A stretch of 64,000 bases of DNA from Vibrio rotiferianus CAIM 577 = LMG 21460 (GTDB lineage Bacteria; Pseudomonadota; Gammaproteobacteria; Enterobacterales; Vibrionaceae), in the NCBI RefSeq assembly GCF_002741985.1, contig NZ_APHW01000103.1, positions 62,001 through 126,000 of the forward strand. The letters run 5' to 3'. The notes beneath the pieces were generated by a model that saw nothing but the letters and a program-made list of their open reading frames with translations, was not told the origin of the DNA and did not search any database. Positions 8,715 to 17,230 of this stretch are shown here, in pieces (the first letter of the stretch is position 1; each line of letters starts with the position of its first letter). The translations under genes were made by a program, and so were the position numbers.

Positions 8715-9728
8715 TTACAACGGCATCACTCGGTTTCTACCTAACTGCTTGGCTTCGTAAAGTTGCTTGTCCGCACGTTCGACTAACGCTTCCGCACTAT
8801 CACCTACACGGTACTCTGCCACACCAAAAGATGCAGTGATACTTTCGATCTGTTGCCCTGAACGCTTATCTTTAACTCGAAGTTTTTCTATGACGCGTCG
8901 CAATGTATCGGCATATTGGCGTGCAATTCGTAAAGACTTGTTCGGTACGATCAATGCGAACTCTTCACCGCCAAATCGATAAGCACTAATGCCTTCTCGG
9001 CAACTTTGTTGGAGCTTTTTGGAAATGGCTTTGATAACGGTGTCACCAAACAAATGGCCATAGTTATCGTTGAAAGTTTTGAAGTGATCGATGTCCAGCA
9101 TAATCAAGCTCAGTGCTTGATTGCTACTAGTAAGCATACTTAAATCGTTATCAAACGCACGGCGATTGTACAACTGACTCAGTCCATCAAACAGTGCGTC
9201 TTTTTGCACCTCTGACAGTTGTTGCTTCAAGCGTGAGATTTCTTCGCTTGCATTGCTAAGCTGGTTGTTCAAAAAACGGGTGGAATGACGAATTTCTCTT
9301 GATTCTGAAACTAATTGACGAATTACACCCATGACTTCTTCAATGCTCAAACCGTCATCTTCCACTTTTTCCAGGCGGCCAAAGCTTTTATCCACCATAT
9401 CGGAGAAAGAAGAAGTGTCGGTCAACGTATCCGTCATAGAGCTTGCAACCTCACCAAGCAGAACCTCAACATTTGTTTTTAGCTCTTCTAAACTGGTTTC
9501 AGACTTACTGGCTACATAACTGTTGTATAACTGTTTGTTGGTTGCTGGTGGGCAAACTTCGTAGTTTTCAAGCACCATATCCAACTCTTGGTTTAACTCA
9601 GGAATGGTTTTGTCCACGTAGGTATACCAAAGCGCATAGTTAGCCGGAGTGGCAGCTACGTGGTTTTTTATCATCAATGGGACTGCTTTTTTTAAGTTTG
9701 CAGTCGATTTTTTAAATTCGTCACTCAT
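8715..9728 (-). CDS. cytoplasmic diguanylate cyclase (GGEEF)
   Basis: The 337-residue protein has no membrane segment. The N-terminal ~150 residues (KKAVPLMIKNHVAATPANYALWYTYV) belong to a helical module seen before GGDEF domains in Vibrio and Pseudomonas. A coiled coil (about 140-175) then leads to the cyclase domain. The active loop reads GGEEF at 253-257, which is a functional variant. The I-site RxxD is missing (SCREGISAYRFGGEEF), so product inhibition is not expected, unlike the cyclase at 2506. It stands alone, and the 270-base gap to the photolyase operon contains both promoters. Confidence 0.9.
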   Translation of the reverse strand: MSDEFKKSTANLKKAVPLMIKNHVAATPANYALWYTYVDKTIPELNQELDMVLENYEVCPPATNKQLYNSYVASKSETSLEELKTNVEVLLGEVASSMTDTLTDTSSFSDMVDKSFGRLEKVEDDGLSIEEVMGVIRQLVSESREIRHSTRFLNNQLSNASEEISRLKQQLSEVQKDALFDGLSQLYNRRAFDNDLSMLTSSNQALSLIMLDIDHFKTFNDNYGHLFGDTVIKAISKKLQQSCREGISAYRFGGEEFALIVPNKSLRIARQYADTLRRVIEKLRVKDKRSGQQIESITASFGVAEYRVGDSAEALVERADKQLYEAKQLGRNRVMPL

Positions 9729-9935
9729 TGTCGCGAAAGCACTAGCAAACTGTATTGCGCATAGGTTAGCGAATTTTGGTTAATATCGCTTTAATTTTTG
9801 TCATTTTTAGTCCAAAAATTAAAAAAAACTTGGCTCACTATCAAATAGTTTGCTGAATGATGTCAGGTAAACCATATGCAATTACTATTTCAGTACACCT
9901 AGACAAGAGCTTCCTATTGCCATGTTCTGACACAG

Positions 9936-9960
9936 TGATCGATCTCAGGCTCTACTCGTA
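9936..9960 (+). promoter_or_regulatory. candidate ECF11 (RpoE-ChrR type) promoter
   Basis: TGATC at 9936-9940 and CGTA ending at 9960 give TGATC-N18-TA, the promoter pattern I recall for the singlet-oxygen sigma factor paired with ChrR. That regulon typically contains photolyase genes. The element lies about 40 bases before the cry-DASH start codon. Confidence 0.5.
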
Positions 9961-9998
9961 ACGTGTTGAGAGAGTTTAATTAAATCTGAGATAGAATC

Positions 9999-11333
9999 AT
10001 GAGTATTGGCTTATATTGGTTTACCAACGACTTGAGAGTGCACGACAACCCAAACTTAACTAAAGCTACTTCGGAAGTTGATCTTCTTGTCTGCCTTTAT
10101 TGCTACCCCAAGATATCTCCTTATTTAGCGCAATATGCGCAAGTGTCTCAGTTTGGTGTTGCGAAACAACAGTTTCTGGATGAGTCATTATTTTGCCTCA
10201 ACTCATCTTTAAATACATTGAACCAGCGATTATTGGTGGTTATTTTGCATCCTTATCATGCGATAAAGCATGCTATTGAAAACTTCGGTGTCACACGTCT
10301 TTATGTCAGTGCTATTTCGGGTTGCGATGAACAAGCCGTGCTTGCGAAGTTACAAGTTGAATACCCGCATATTTCTGTTGTCCAACAAGAGGCGCAAAGT
10401 CTTTTTTGTGCTAGGCAGTTGCCATTTAAAACAGACGATTTACCAGATACTTTTACGAAGTTTCGCAAACAAGTTGAAGCGCTCCATATTTCAGAGCCAG
10501 TCGAAAAAGTCTCTGCACTCCCACCTGCGCCGGAAACTCTCCCGATATCAACACTGAGCCTAACTCGCGACTTGAAGCCAGCGCTATTTTCAGGGGGAGA
10601 GCAAGCTGGGCTTGAACACAGTCGCCAGTATTTTTCCTCGACATTAGCCAGTGAATATAAACAAACGCGTAACGGTTTAGATGGCATGGATTACTCCACC
10701 AAGTTCTCTCCTTGGTTAGCTCATGGGTGTCTGTCGCCGAAAACCATTTATGCCATGCTTAAACGTTATGAAGCCGCGAATGGTGCAAATGATTCAACCT
10801 ATTGGATTTACTTCGAACTGCTTTGGCGTGAATACTTTTATTGGTATGCCCGTCGATACAAGCGGCAGCTCTTCCGATTCGGTGGCATCCAAAATCAAGC
10901 ACCACTCACCAGCTTTTACGCGCACCGTTTCCAACAATGGAAGAAAGGTGAAACGCCATTTCCTATCGTGAACGCGTGTATGCACCAACTTAACGAAACG
11001 GGCTATATGTCTAATCGTGGCAGACAGTTGGTCGCCAGTTGTTTGGTGCATGAGCTAGGGCTCGATTGGCGCTATGGCGCAGCATATTTTGAAACACAAC
11101 TGGTTGATTACGATGTGGCATCGAACTGGGGAAATTGGCAATACCTCGCGGGCGTTGGTGCCGACCCTCGTGGTTCAAGGCAATTCAACCTCGAGAAGCA
11201 AACCGAAATGTACGATCCGCACATGGAGTTTATCGATAGGTGGAAAGGGCGTTGTGCTGGCGCGTGTTCGGATAGCGTAGATATGGTCGATTGGCCGATT
11301 GTGATGGGGTGTGATGAAAAGACTTCATCCTAG
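9999..11333 (+). CDS. cryptochrome DASH / single-strand photolyase
   Basis: The 444-residue protein has the N-terminal alpha/beta antenna domain (IGLYWFTNDLRVHDNPNL) and the FAD-binding helical domain (KFSPWLAHGCLSPKTIYAML; WIYFELLWREYFYWYARRY; NEtGYMSNRGRQLVASCLVHELGLDWRYGAAYFE; DYDVASNWGNWQYLAGVGADPRG). The last motifs, with N-W-G-N-W and GVGADPRG, are typical of cry-DASH, which repairs cyclobutane dimers in single-stranded DNA with blue light, using FAD and a folate antenna. It is the first gene of a three-gene operon; the next start is only 11 bases away. A candidate oxidative-stress promoter precedes it. Confidence 0.93.
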   Translation: MSIGLYWFTNDLRVHDNPNLTKATSEVDLLVCLYCYPKISPYLAQYAQVSQFGVAKQQFLDESLFCLNSSLNTLNQRLLVVILHPYHAIKHAIENFGVTRLYVSAISGCDEQAVLAKLQVEYPHISVVQQEAQSLFCARQLPFKTDDLPDTFTKFRKQVEALHISEPVEKVSALPPAPETLPISTLSLTRDLKPALFSGGEQAGLEHSRQYFSSTLASEYKQTRNGLDGMDYSTKFSPWLAHGCLSPKTIYAMLKRYEAANGANDSTYWIYFELLWREYFYWYARRYKRQLFRFGGIQNQAPLTSFYAHRFQQWKKGETPFPIVNACMHQLNETGYMSNRGRQLVASCLVHELGLDWRYGAAYFETQLVDYDVASNWGNWQYLAGVGADPRGSRQFNLEKQTEMYDPHMEFIDRWKGRCAGACSDSVDMVDWPIVMGCDEKTSS

Positions 11334-11344
11334 GAGAAGCGGCA

Positions 11345-12889
11345 ATGCAATTTGAAACAATACGATTGATCTTGGGCGATCAACTCAACAGCGAGCATTC
11401 TTGGTTTCAACAACCAGACGACCGTGTTCTTTACCTGATTGCGGAGTTCAAACAAGAGAGTACCTACGTAACGCACCATATTCAGAAAGTGTGTGCGTTC
11501 TTTTCTGCAATGGAAAATTTTGCGAAAGAGCGTCAGAGTGAAGGCCATCAAGTTTTGCATCTCACGTTGGATGACACACAATCCTTCGACGATCTGGAGC
11601 AAGTCTTAAATCACTACGTGGGCGAAGTTGGTGCAAGTAAGTTTGAATATCAACGCCCCGATGAATATCGACTTCTAGAGCAGTTAGCCAAACTAAAGCT
11701 TGATGGGGTAGTGACGCGTTGTGTTGATTCGGAACACTTTTTGTTGCCGTTTGAGGAAATAGAATCGCAGTTTCCTCAAGGCAAACACATCATGATGGAG
11801 CACTTTTATCGCCGCATGCGCAAGCGCTTCGACATCTTGATGCAAGACGGCAAACCAGCTGGCGGGAAATGGAATTACGATGCCAATAACCGTAATAAGC
11901 TCAAGGCCCAAGACATTGAGCAACTGCCACAACCTCTGATGTTTAGCACCGATGTGCGCGATATTACTGAGCGGTTGGCACGACACAACATCAAAACCAG
12001 CGGAAATCTTGGGGGTGACTTGCTGTGGCCGATTAATCGCGCGCAAAGCCTGTCTTTACTCGCACATTTTTGCCAAGTCTGTTTGCCATTGTTTGGACGT
12101 TTTCAAGACGCCATGACAGGTCAGCACGATGCCAAGTGGAGCGTATACCACAGCCGAATTTCGTTCTCGCTGAACAGCAAGATGCTGCATCCGAAAGAGG
12201 TGATTGATGCCTCTCTTAAGGCGTTTCACTCCAACGCGTACATCGACATTTCTCAGGTTGAGGGATTTATTCGTCAAATCTTAGGTTGGCGAGAGTACAT
12301 CCGTGGCGTCTATTGGGCGAACATGCCTCATTACCCGAAAAAGAACGAGTTGGGCGCAGAAAGAAAGCTGCCAGACTTCTTTTGGAATGGCGAAACCAAA
12401 ATGGCCTGTATGCGCAATGCGATTGGTCAGTCTCTCGATTACGCCTACGCACACCACATCCAACGTTTGATGGTGACTGGTAATTTTTGCTTGTTAACCG
12501 AGATAGATCCAGACCAAGTGGATGAGTGGTATCTCGGTATCTATGTTGATGCGATTGAATGGGTAGAAATGCCGAACACTCGTGGTATGGCATTGTTTGC
12601 GGATGGCGGCATTGTTGGCACCAAGCCTTACGCGGCAAGTGGCTCTTACATCAACAAGATGAGCGATTACTGTAAGGGTTGCCATTACGACAATAAAGCA
12701 CGCAGTGGAGAAGGCTCGTGTCCGTTCAACAGCTTGTATTGGCGTTTTATGAATAAGCACGACAAGCGTCTCGCAACCAATCCACGAATCGGGATGATTT
12801 TCCGCTCTTGGGACAACATGGAAGAACAGCAACGCCAAGCGATACTTGATACCGCAGAGCATTACATAGAAAACGTGGAGAAGTTGTGA
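11345..12889 (+). CDS. iron-sulfur (6-4) photolyase / bacterial cryptochrome
   Basis: The 514-residue protein belongs to the FeS-BCP class (PhrB of Agrobacterium, CryB of Rhodobacter), which repairs (6-4) photoproducts. The four cluster cysteines are C355, C443, C446 and C459; their spacing equals that of PhrB C350/C438/C441/C454. The class motif HHxxR is present in YAHHIQRLMV, and the sequence GNFCLLTEIDPDQVDEWYL and NTRGMALFADGG follow. The N-terminal domain (IRLILGDQLNSEHSWF) should bind a dimethyl-ribityllumazine antenna. AGGAGA precedes the ATG. The stop overlaps the next gene's start by one base, so the two are translationally coupled. Confidence 0.93.
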   Translation: MQFETIRLILGDQLNSEHSWFQQPDDRVLYLIAEFKQESTYVTHHIQKVCAFFSAMENFAKERQSEGHQVLHLTLDDTQSFDDLEQVLNHYVGEVGASKFEYQRPDEYRLLEQLAKLKLDGVVTRCVDSEHFLLPFEEIESQFPQGKHIMMEHFYRRMRKRFDILMQDGKPAGGKWNYDANNRNKLKAQDIEQLPQPLMFSTDVRDITERLARHNIKTSGNLGGDLLWPINRAQSLSLLAHFCQVCLPLFGRFQDAMTGQHDAKWSVYHSRISFSLNSKMLHPKEVIDASLKAFHSNAYIDISQVEGFIRQILGWREYIRGVYWANMPHYPKKNELGAERKLPDFFWNGETKMACMRNAIGQSLDYAYAHHIQRLMVTGNFCLLTEIDPDQVDEWYLGIYVDAIEWVEMPNTRGMALFADGGIVGTKPYAASGSYINKMSDYCKGCHYDNKARSGEGSCPFNSLYWRFMNKHDKRLATNPRIGMIFRSWDNMEEQQRQAILDTAEHYIENVEKL

Positions 12890-13596
12890 TGGAAATACTC
12901 ATCGTCGGTGGCAATGGTGGAATTGGTTTGGCGATGGTGCAAGAAGCCGTCGCTCGGTTCCCTCAAGTGCGTGTACATGCTACCTATCGTAACCAGAGAT
13001 CTGATTGGCAACACCCTCATGTGACTTGGTATCAGGCGGATGTGTCGCATGATGAGCAGGTGAAAGCGCTTAGCGATCAAATTGAACATGTCGACTGGTT
13101 GGTGAACTGCGTTGGTATGTTGCACACCCAAGACAAAGGCCCTGAGAAGAACCTTAGCTCCCTTGACGCAGACTTTTTTCAGCAAACCATCATGGTTAAT
13201 ACTCTGCCAAGTTTGCTGTTGGCGAAATACTTCACGCCCAAGCTAAAGCGCAGTACCGAACCCAAGTTTGCGACCATTTCGGCCAAAGTTGGCAGTATTA
13301 GCGACAATCAGTTGGGTGGTTGGTACAGCTATCGTGCATCGAAAGCCGCATTAAACATGTTCCTCAAAACCATGTCGATCGAATGGCAAAGAATGGTCAA
13401 GCACGGTACGGTGCTATCGCTTCATCCAGGAACCACAGACACCGCTTTGTCGGCACCTTTTCAAACCAATGTGCCAGAGGGAAAATTGTTCACACCAGAG
13501 CGAGTCGCAAAGGATCTATTCGGCTTGATAGAAAAAGCAACCCCGCAAGATAACGGGGCGTTTTGGGCTTATGATGGGACGTTATTGCCTTGGTAA
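12889..13596 (+). CDS. short-chain dehydrogenase/reductase (C-factor-like)
   Basis: The 235-residue protein is an NAD(P)-dependent SDR. The nucleotide-binding glycine motif is GGNGGIGLA at residues 7-15 and the catalytic pair is in YSYRASKAALNMFL (Y-x3-K). NCVGML takes the place of the NNAG strand. SDRs of this type are recurrent partners of cryptochrome/photolyase genes and of ChrR-type stress regulons. The substrate is unknown; a lipid or photo-oxidation product is a guess. ATG at 12889 overlaps the photolyase stop (TGATG). The alternative GTG is one codon earlier. It is the last gene of the operon. Confidence 0.88.
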   Translation: MEILIVGGNGGIGLAMVQEAVARFPQVRVHATYRNQRSDWQHPHVTWYQADVSHDEQVKALSDQIEHVDWLVNCVGMLHTQDKGPEKNLSSLDADFFQQTIMVNTLPSLLLAKYFTPKLKRSTEPKFATISAKVGSISDNQLGGWYSYRASKAALNMFLKTMSIEWQRMVKHGTVLSLHPGTTDTALSAPFQTNVPEGKLFTPERVAKDLFGLIEKATPQDNGAFWAYDGTLLPW

Positions 13597-13649
13597 AAGC
13601 GTTATTACAAAAGCAGAGTAGCACCATGTGCAGAGAGGGTCGGAGTGCC

Positions 13650-13796
13650 CTACGTTTTCGTTGATCTATTTCTTCGGCAACGCTCAGAACAATAAACGAT
13701 TTCCTCCCAATTTCGCGCCCACTTCTTTCTCCAAGAAAATGGGCGCTGACAGACCGGACAGACTTTCATGGGAAGGTTGGATTTAAAACCTTTCAT
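13650..13796 (-). CDS. DUF2256 small zinc-finger-like protein
   Basis: This 48-codon gene is easily missed. Its product starts MKGFKSNLPMKVCPVCQRPF and continues SWRKKWARNWEEIVYCSERC before a basic end RRNRSTKT. The CPVC...YCSERCRR cysteine pairs and the WRKKWAR core are the hallmark of DUF2256, a family commonly found beside cryptochromes and photolyases. The four cysteines probably bind zinc. It lies 44 bases downstream of msrAB on the same strand, facing the end of the photolyase operon. It may share the msrAB transcript. The function is unknown. Confidence 0.85.
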   Translation of the reverse strand: MKGFKSNLPMKVCPVCQRPFSWRKKWARNWEEIVYCSERCRRNRSTKT

Positions 13797-13840
13797 CGCG
13801 CTGAATGTTCACTCCTAATATGGTTAAAACAGAGGTCTAG

Positions 13841-14983
13841 TTACTTATCAAATAGGTACAGATAATCGCCGTAGCCTAAACTCGCCATCTTGTTCACTGG
13901 TACAAACTCCATTGCGGCTGAGTTCATGCAGTAACGTAAACCGGTCGGCTTTGGACCATCTTTAAATACATGGCCAATATGTGAATCACCAAATTTACTG
14001 CGGATCTCGGTACGCGGATAAACCAGTTTAAAGTCGGTCTTCTCTACGATGTAGTCTGGGTTGATCGGCCTAGTAAAGCTAGGCCACCCTGTACCCGATT
14101 TGTACTTATCTGTTGACGAGAACAAAGGCTCACCGGTGACGATATCAACGTAAATGCCTGCTTCCTTGTTATCCCAATATTCATTGTTGAAAGGTCTCTC
14201 GGTGCCTTCTTCTTGGGTGACGTAGTATTGAAGTTCAGTCAGCTTCGCTTTTATTTCTTTGTCTGAAGGTTTTTCGTAGACCTTAACTTTTGCCATCAGG
14301 TCTTTTTCATTAATGAGCTCACGCAGTGACTTCGGGTTGTCTTTACGATCATCACCAAATACTTCGTCTAGGTATTTATCTCGACCAGACGCGTAGCGGT
14401 AGTATTTATACTTCAGGCTACTCTTCTTGTAGTAATCCTGATGGTACGACTCCGCAGGGTAGAACTTTTCAAACTCGATCAGCTCTGTTTTCAACGGTTT
14501 TGGATAGATCATCGCCTTGTCGATCTCCATCATAAACTGCTCAGCAACCTGTTTTTGCTCGGCATCATGGTAGAAAATCGCAGGGCGATATTGGGGACCA
14601 CGGTCGACGAATGAGCCTTTGTCGTCAGTCGGGTCGATATGGCGGAAGAAGTAATCCAATACTTGCTCGTAGCTCACAACAGCAGGATCGTACTTCACCT
14701 CAATCACTTCAATATGGCCAGACTTGCCAGAAGAGACTTGTCGGTAAGTTGGGTTTTCTAAATCACCACCCGAATAACCAGAAACCACGTCTAACACACC
14801 TGGTAATTGCTCTAAATCCGATTCGGTACACCAGAAACAACCACCTGCTAATGTTGCGATGTCAGCTTTTTCTGATGCGTTCATCTTATCCATGGTATCG
14901 GCAGTACCTGTTTTACTTAGCAAGATGAACAGTACAGGCAGTGTGAATGAGAATCCCACCAACAACTTAGATACTTTCTTCAT
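13841..14983 (-). CDS. msrAB: periplasmic methionine sulfoxide reductase MsrA-MsrB fusion
   Basis: The 380-residue protein reduces both S- and R-methionine sulfoxides in oxidised proteins. I place the start at ATG 14983, which has GAGGAA just before it; an upstream ATG at 15001 adds six residues. A hydrophobic N-terminus (about residues 6-24) exports or anchors it in the periplasm. MsrA follows with the GCFWC motif (C49, C52), and MsrB covers about 225-375 with GTGWPSF, HIGHVF and the catalytic RYCMNSA. MsrB lacks the two CxxC zinc pairs of many homologues. It would need a membrane electron donor, not encoded nearby. It adjoins DUF2256 and the photolyase operon, which fits photo-oxidative repair. 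Confidence 0.93.
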   Translation of the reverse strand: MKKVSKLLVGFSFTLPVLFILLSKTGTADTMDKMNASEKADIATLAGGCFWCTESDLEQLPGVLDVVSGYSGGDLENPTYRQVSSGKSGHIEVIEVKYDPAVVSYEQVLDYFFRHIDPTDDKGSFVDRGPQYRPAIFYHDAEQKQVAEQFMMEIDKAMIYPKPLKTELIEFEKFYPAESYHQDYYKKSSLKYKYYRYASGRDKYLDEVFGDDRKDNPKSLRELINEKDLMAKVKVYEKPSDKEIKAKLTELQYYVTQEEGTERPFNNEYWDNKEAGIYVDIVTGEPLFSSTDKYKSGTGWPSFTRPINPDYIVEKTDFKLVYPRTEIRSKFGDSHIGHVFKDGPKPTGLRYCMNSAAMEFVPVNKMASLGYGDYLYLFDK

Positions 14984-15167
14984 AACTTCCTCAAACGTCA
15001 TTTTCTCAATGAATCTTACGTAACAGGACAGACTGAGGAGCGAAAAAATTACAGTGAAGATGAAAATTTCTTTGCCCTTTTTTTCAAGGGGGCTACAGTA
15101 ACGGCATAAAATACACGCTCATCGGAAGACAATCATCGGTGAGGCAGAAGCATTAATGAGGGAAACC

Positions 15168-15566
15168 ATGCAAGCAGAAGTAAAATGGGTCGAAGACTTT
15201 AAATTCCTAGGTCAGTCTCAATCTGGTCACTCAGTCGTGATGGATGGTAATGGCGGTGCAACAGCGCCAAGTCCGATGGAAATGGTTCTTATGGCCGCAG
15301 GTGGTTGTAGTTCTGTAGACGTTGTTGATGGTCTAAAAACGGCAGGCCAGAAAGTGGCTTCTGTTAACGCGAAGCTAACCACTGAGCGCCGTGAAACCGC
15401 GCCACGTATCTTTACTCAAGTAAACATTCACTTTGAAGTTTCTGGTGATGCACTAGACCCAGAAATCGTGGCGAAAGTTACGGCGGATTCTCTTGAGAAA
15501 TACTGCTCAGTGTGCCTAATGCTAGGTGAAGGTGTTGAGATGACCCACAGTTGGGAAATCGTATAA
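15168..15566 (+). CDS. OsmC-family thiol peroxidase-like protein (YhfA type)
   Basis: The 132-residue protein has the OsmC/Ohr fold signature: PSPMEMVLMAAGGCSSVDVVDGL with the first cysteine, and a second in KYCSVCLMLGEG. In this family, a pair of cysteines like this reduces organic hydroperoxides, but the YhfA branch has no proven substrate. The start at 15168 has GAGGGAAACC directly before it; an ATG at 15156 would add four residues. It is divergent from msrAB with about 170 bases between, so the two may share an oxidative-stress control region. A strong terminator follows. Confidence 0.88.
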   Translation: MQAEVKWVEDFKFLGQSQSGHSVVMDGNGGATAPSPMEMVLMAAGGCSSVDVVDGLKTAGQKVASVNAKLTTERRETAPRIFTQVNIHFEVSGDALDPEIVAKVTADSLEKYCSVCLMLGEGVEMTHSWEIV

Positions 15567-15597
15567 TCACTCACGTGAAAAATTGACAAAATAGGAA

Positions 15598-15627
15598 AGA
15601 GAAAAGCCCGTGCTTTTCTCTTTTTTT
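15598..15627 (+). terminator. rho-independent terminator
   Basis: A 10-bp stem AGAGAAAAGC/GCTTTTCTCT with a 4-base loop is followed by seven T residues, just after the OsmC-like gene. Confidence 0.9.
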
Positions 15628-15678
15628 ATTCCCCTTTTACGCTAATCTGGCTTGGTCAAAAGTTGTAGGAATGATCCA

Positions 15679-16233
15679 GTGACCGAACTAGAAAAAATGA
15701 TGTCTGGCCAAGTGTTTGATGGTGCAGATAAAGAAATCGATGCGATCCGCACTCACGCAACCCATGCGTTGATGGCGTTTAATAACAATACCGATGAATC
15801 TCAACGCGATGCGTTGCAAAAGAATCTATTTGGTAGAGTTGGGCGAAGCATCATCCAAGCTCCGCTGCATTGTGAATTTGGTAAGACGATTGAAATTGGC
15901 GAAGAGACCTTCATCAATATGAATGTCGTGATGTTGGATGGCGCTAAAATCACCATTGGTAACCACGTTCTTATCGGCCCTAGCGTTCAGTTCTACACCG
16001 CTTCGCACTCTCTGGATTACCGTAGCCGACTCAAGTGGGAAACCTTTTGTAAGCCAATCACAGTTGAAGATAGCGTCTGGATTGGTGGTAATTCGGTCAT
16101 CAACCAAGGTGTGACCATTGGTGCTCGCTCTGTGATTGCTGCTAACTCAGTGGTAAACAGCGATGTACCACCGGATTGTTTATATGGCGGTACGCCAGCT
16201 AAATTGATTCGTCGCCTAAACGAGGGCGAGTAA
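15679..16233 (+). CDS. maa: maltose/sugar O-acetyltransferase (hexapeptide repeat)
   Basis: The start is GTG at 15679, preceded by TAGGAA; it yields MTELEKMMSGQVFDGADKEI, the usual N-terminus of this family, while a TTG at 15652 would add an unrelated tail. The 184-residue product has the maltose acetyltransferase helical cap followed by a left-handed beta-helix of hexapeptide repeats (INMNVVMLDGAKITIGNHVLIGP; ITVEDSVWIGGNSVINQGVTIG). The catalytic His is in YTASHSLDY. It transfers acetyl from acetyl-CoA to a sugar hydroxyl; the natural acceptor is not certain. A weak inverted repeat (about 16251-16277) follows. Confidence 0.9.
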   Translation: MTELEKMMSGQVFDGADKEIDAIRTHATHALMAFNNNTDESQRDALQKNLFGRVGRSIIQAPLHCEFGKTIEIGEETFINMNVVMLDGAKITIGNHVLIGPSVQFYTASHSLDYRSRLKWETFCKPITVEDSVWIGGNSVINQGVTIGARSVIAANSVVNSDVPPDCLYGGTPAKLIRRLNEGE

Positions 16234-16354
16234 GCACACATACCCAAGGCGCTTATTCTCATAATCAATAAGCGCTTATTTACATATCATTCAAATTAAT
16301 TTATAAATTTCATGTATTTATTTTTGCTGTCTATGAAATTCATAAGAAGAATGT

Positions 16355-17200
16355 ATGAAATTGAATGTTGTAATGGCTTGCCTGCTGATGGCTGTTGTTT
16401 CAGTTGCTACTGTTTTTTATCTCCAACCTCTTATTGATGGAAAACTCACCACCCCAAAATGTTCAGAAGAGGAAACCGTTACAACTTGGTTGAACTTCTA
16501 TTTTGACGAACGAACACTTGACTACCTTTACGTAGAAGAAATAGAAGCGTACGTAGATCGCAGCATCCAATTTTCTAACAAAACACTACAAAACTCTTGT
16601 ATCCCAATGGAGCGAAAGAAAGCGTCTATTGAGTTTGTAGATTTGTCTGGCTACACCATTTTTGACTTTTCAACGGCCAACTATGCGCTAGAACAAGTAC
16701 TGGGTGAGTACATTATGGCTTCCTACGAAGAATCTCCTGATCAGTTTTATATTTTGGTAACCCCTCCACTCGTGACCAATGAGTCGGGTGAAGAAGGAAT
16801 GGTTACGCTTGGTAGTGCCTGGGTGGATATCAAGCCCCAGTTTGTCGTCATGGATCTTCGATTCTCGGATAACGTTTTGGAACACGAGTTAGGCCACTTA
16901 GCTTGGGCACAACACGATATCAAAACATTTGATAGACAAGAGAAAGAAGAACTCTTCCCAGTTAGGGAAAGCATTGCCATGTGGGATCTTCCCAAACTTA
17001 AGAGTTATGCCTATGGCGCGCTTTGTGGTGATGCTGGGAGCGTTATGAGCTACGAGGAAAAAGTATTACCTATCTACTCCAGTCCAAATATTACCTACCA
17101 AGGGGAGGTATGTGGCAATCGAAAAAGCGCAGATAATGCAAGGTTGTTAACGGAGTATGCTCGAGTATTACGAGACAAGGTTGATGCAAGACCTTGGTGA
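16355..17200 (+). CDS. membrane-anchored metzincin-like metalloprotease
   Basis: The 281-residue protein begins with a hydrophobic segment (about residues 4-24) that anchors or exports it. HELGHLAWAQH at 177-187 is a three-histidine zinc motif of the HExxHxxxxxH type; the usual metzincin glycine is replaced by Trp184. About 45 residues later MSY (M231) forms a Met-turn candidate, followed by YSSPNITYQGEVCG and SADNARLLTEYA, a tail also seen in reprolysin-like M12 and M66 enzymes. Four cysteines could form disulfides. I know no close named homologue, and the substrate is unknown. The next gene starts 30 bases later, so they probably form a transcription unit. Confidence 0.7.
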   Translation: MKLNVVMACLLMAVVSVATVFYLQPLIDGKLTTPKCSEEETVTTWLNFYFDERTLDYLYVEEIEAYVDRSIQFSNKTLQNSCIPMERKKASIEFVDLSGYTIFDFSTANYALEQVLGEYIMASYEESPDQFYILVTPPLVTNESGEEGMVTLGSAWVDIKPQFVVMDLRFSDNVLEHELGHLAWAQHDIKTFDRQEKEELFPVRESIAMWDLPKLKSYAYGALCGDAGSVMSYEEKVLPIYSSPNITYQGEVCGNRKSADNARLLTEYARVLRDKVDARPW

Positions 17201-17230
17201 AGAGATTGTCAAAAACTTAAGGAGATTAAG

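Noticed and set aside
15001..15155. ECF11-type promoter before msrAB
   Set aside because: A CGTAA element is present on the minus strand but no TGATC at the needed distance.
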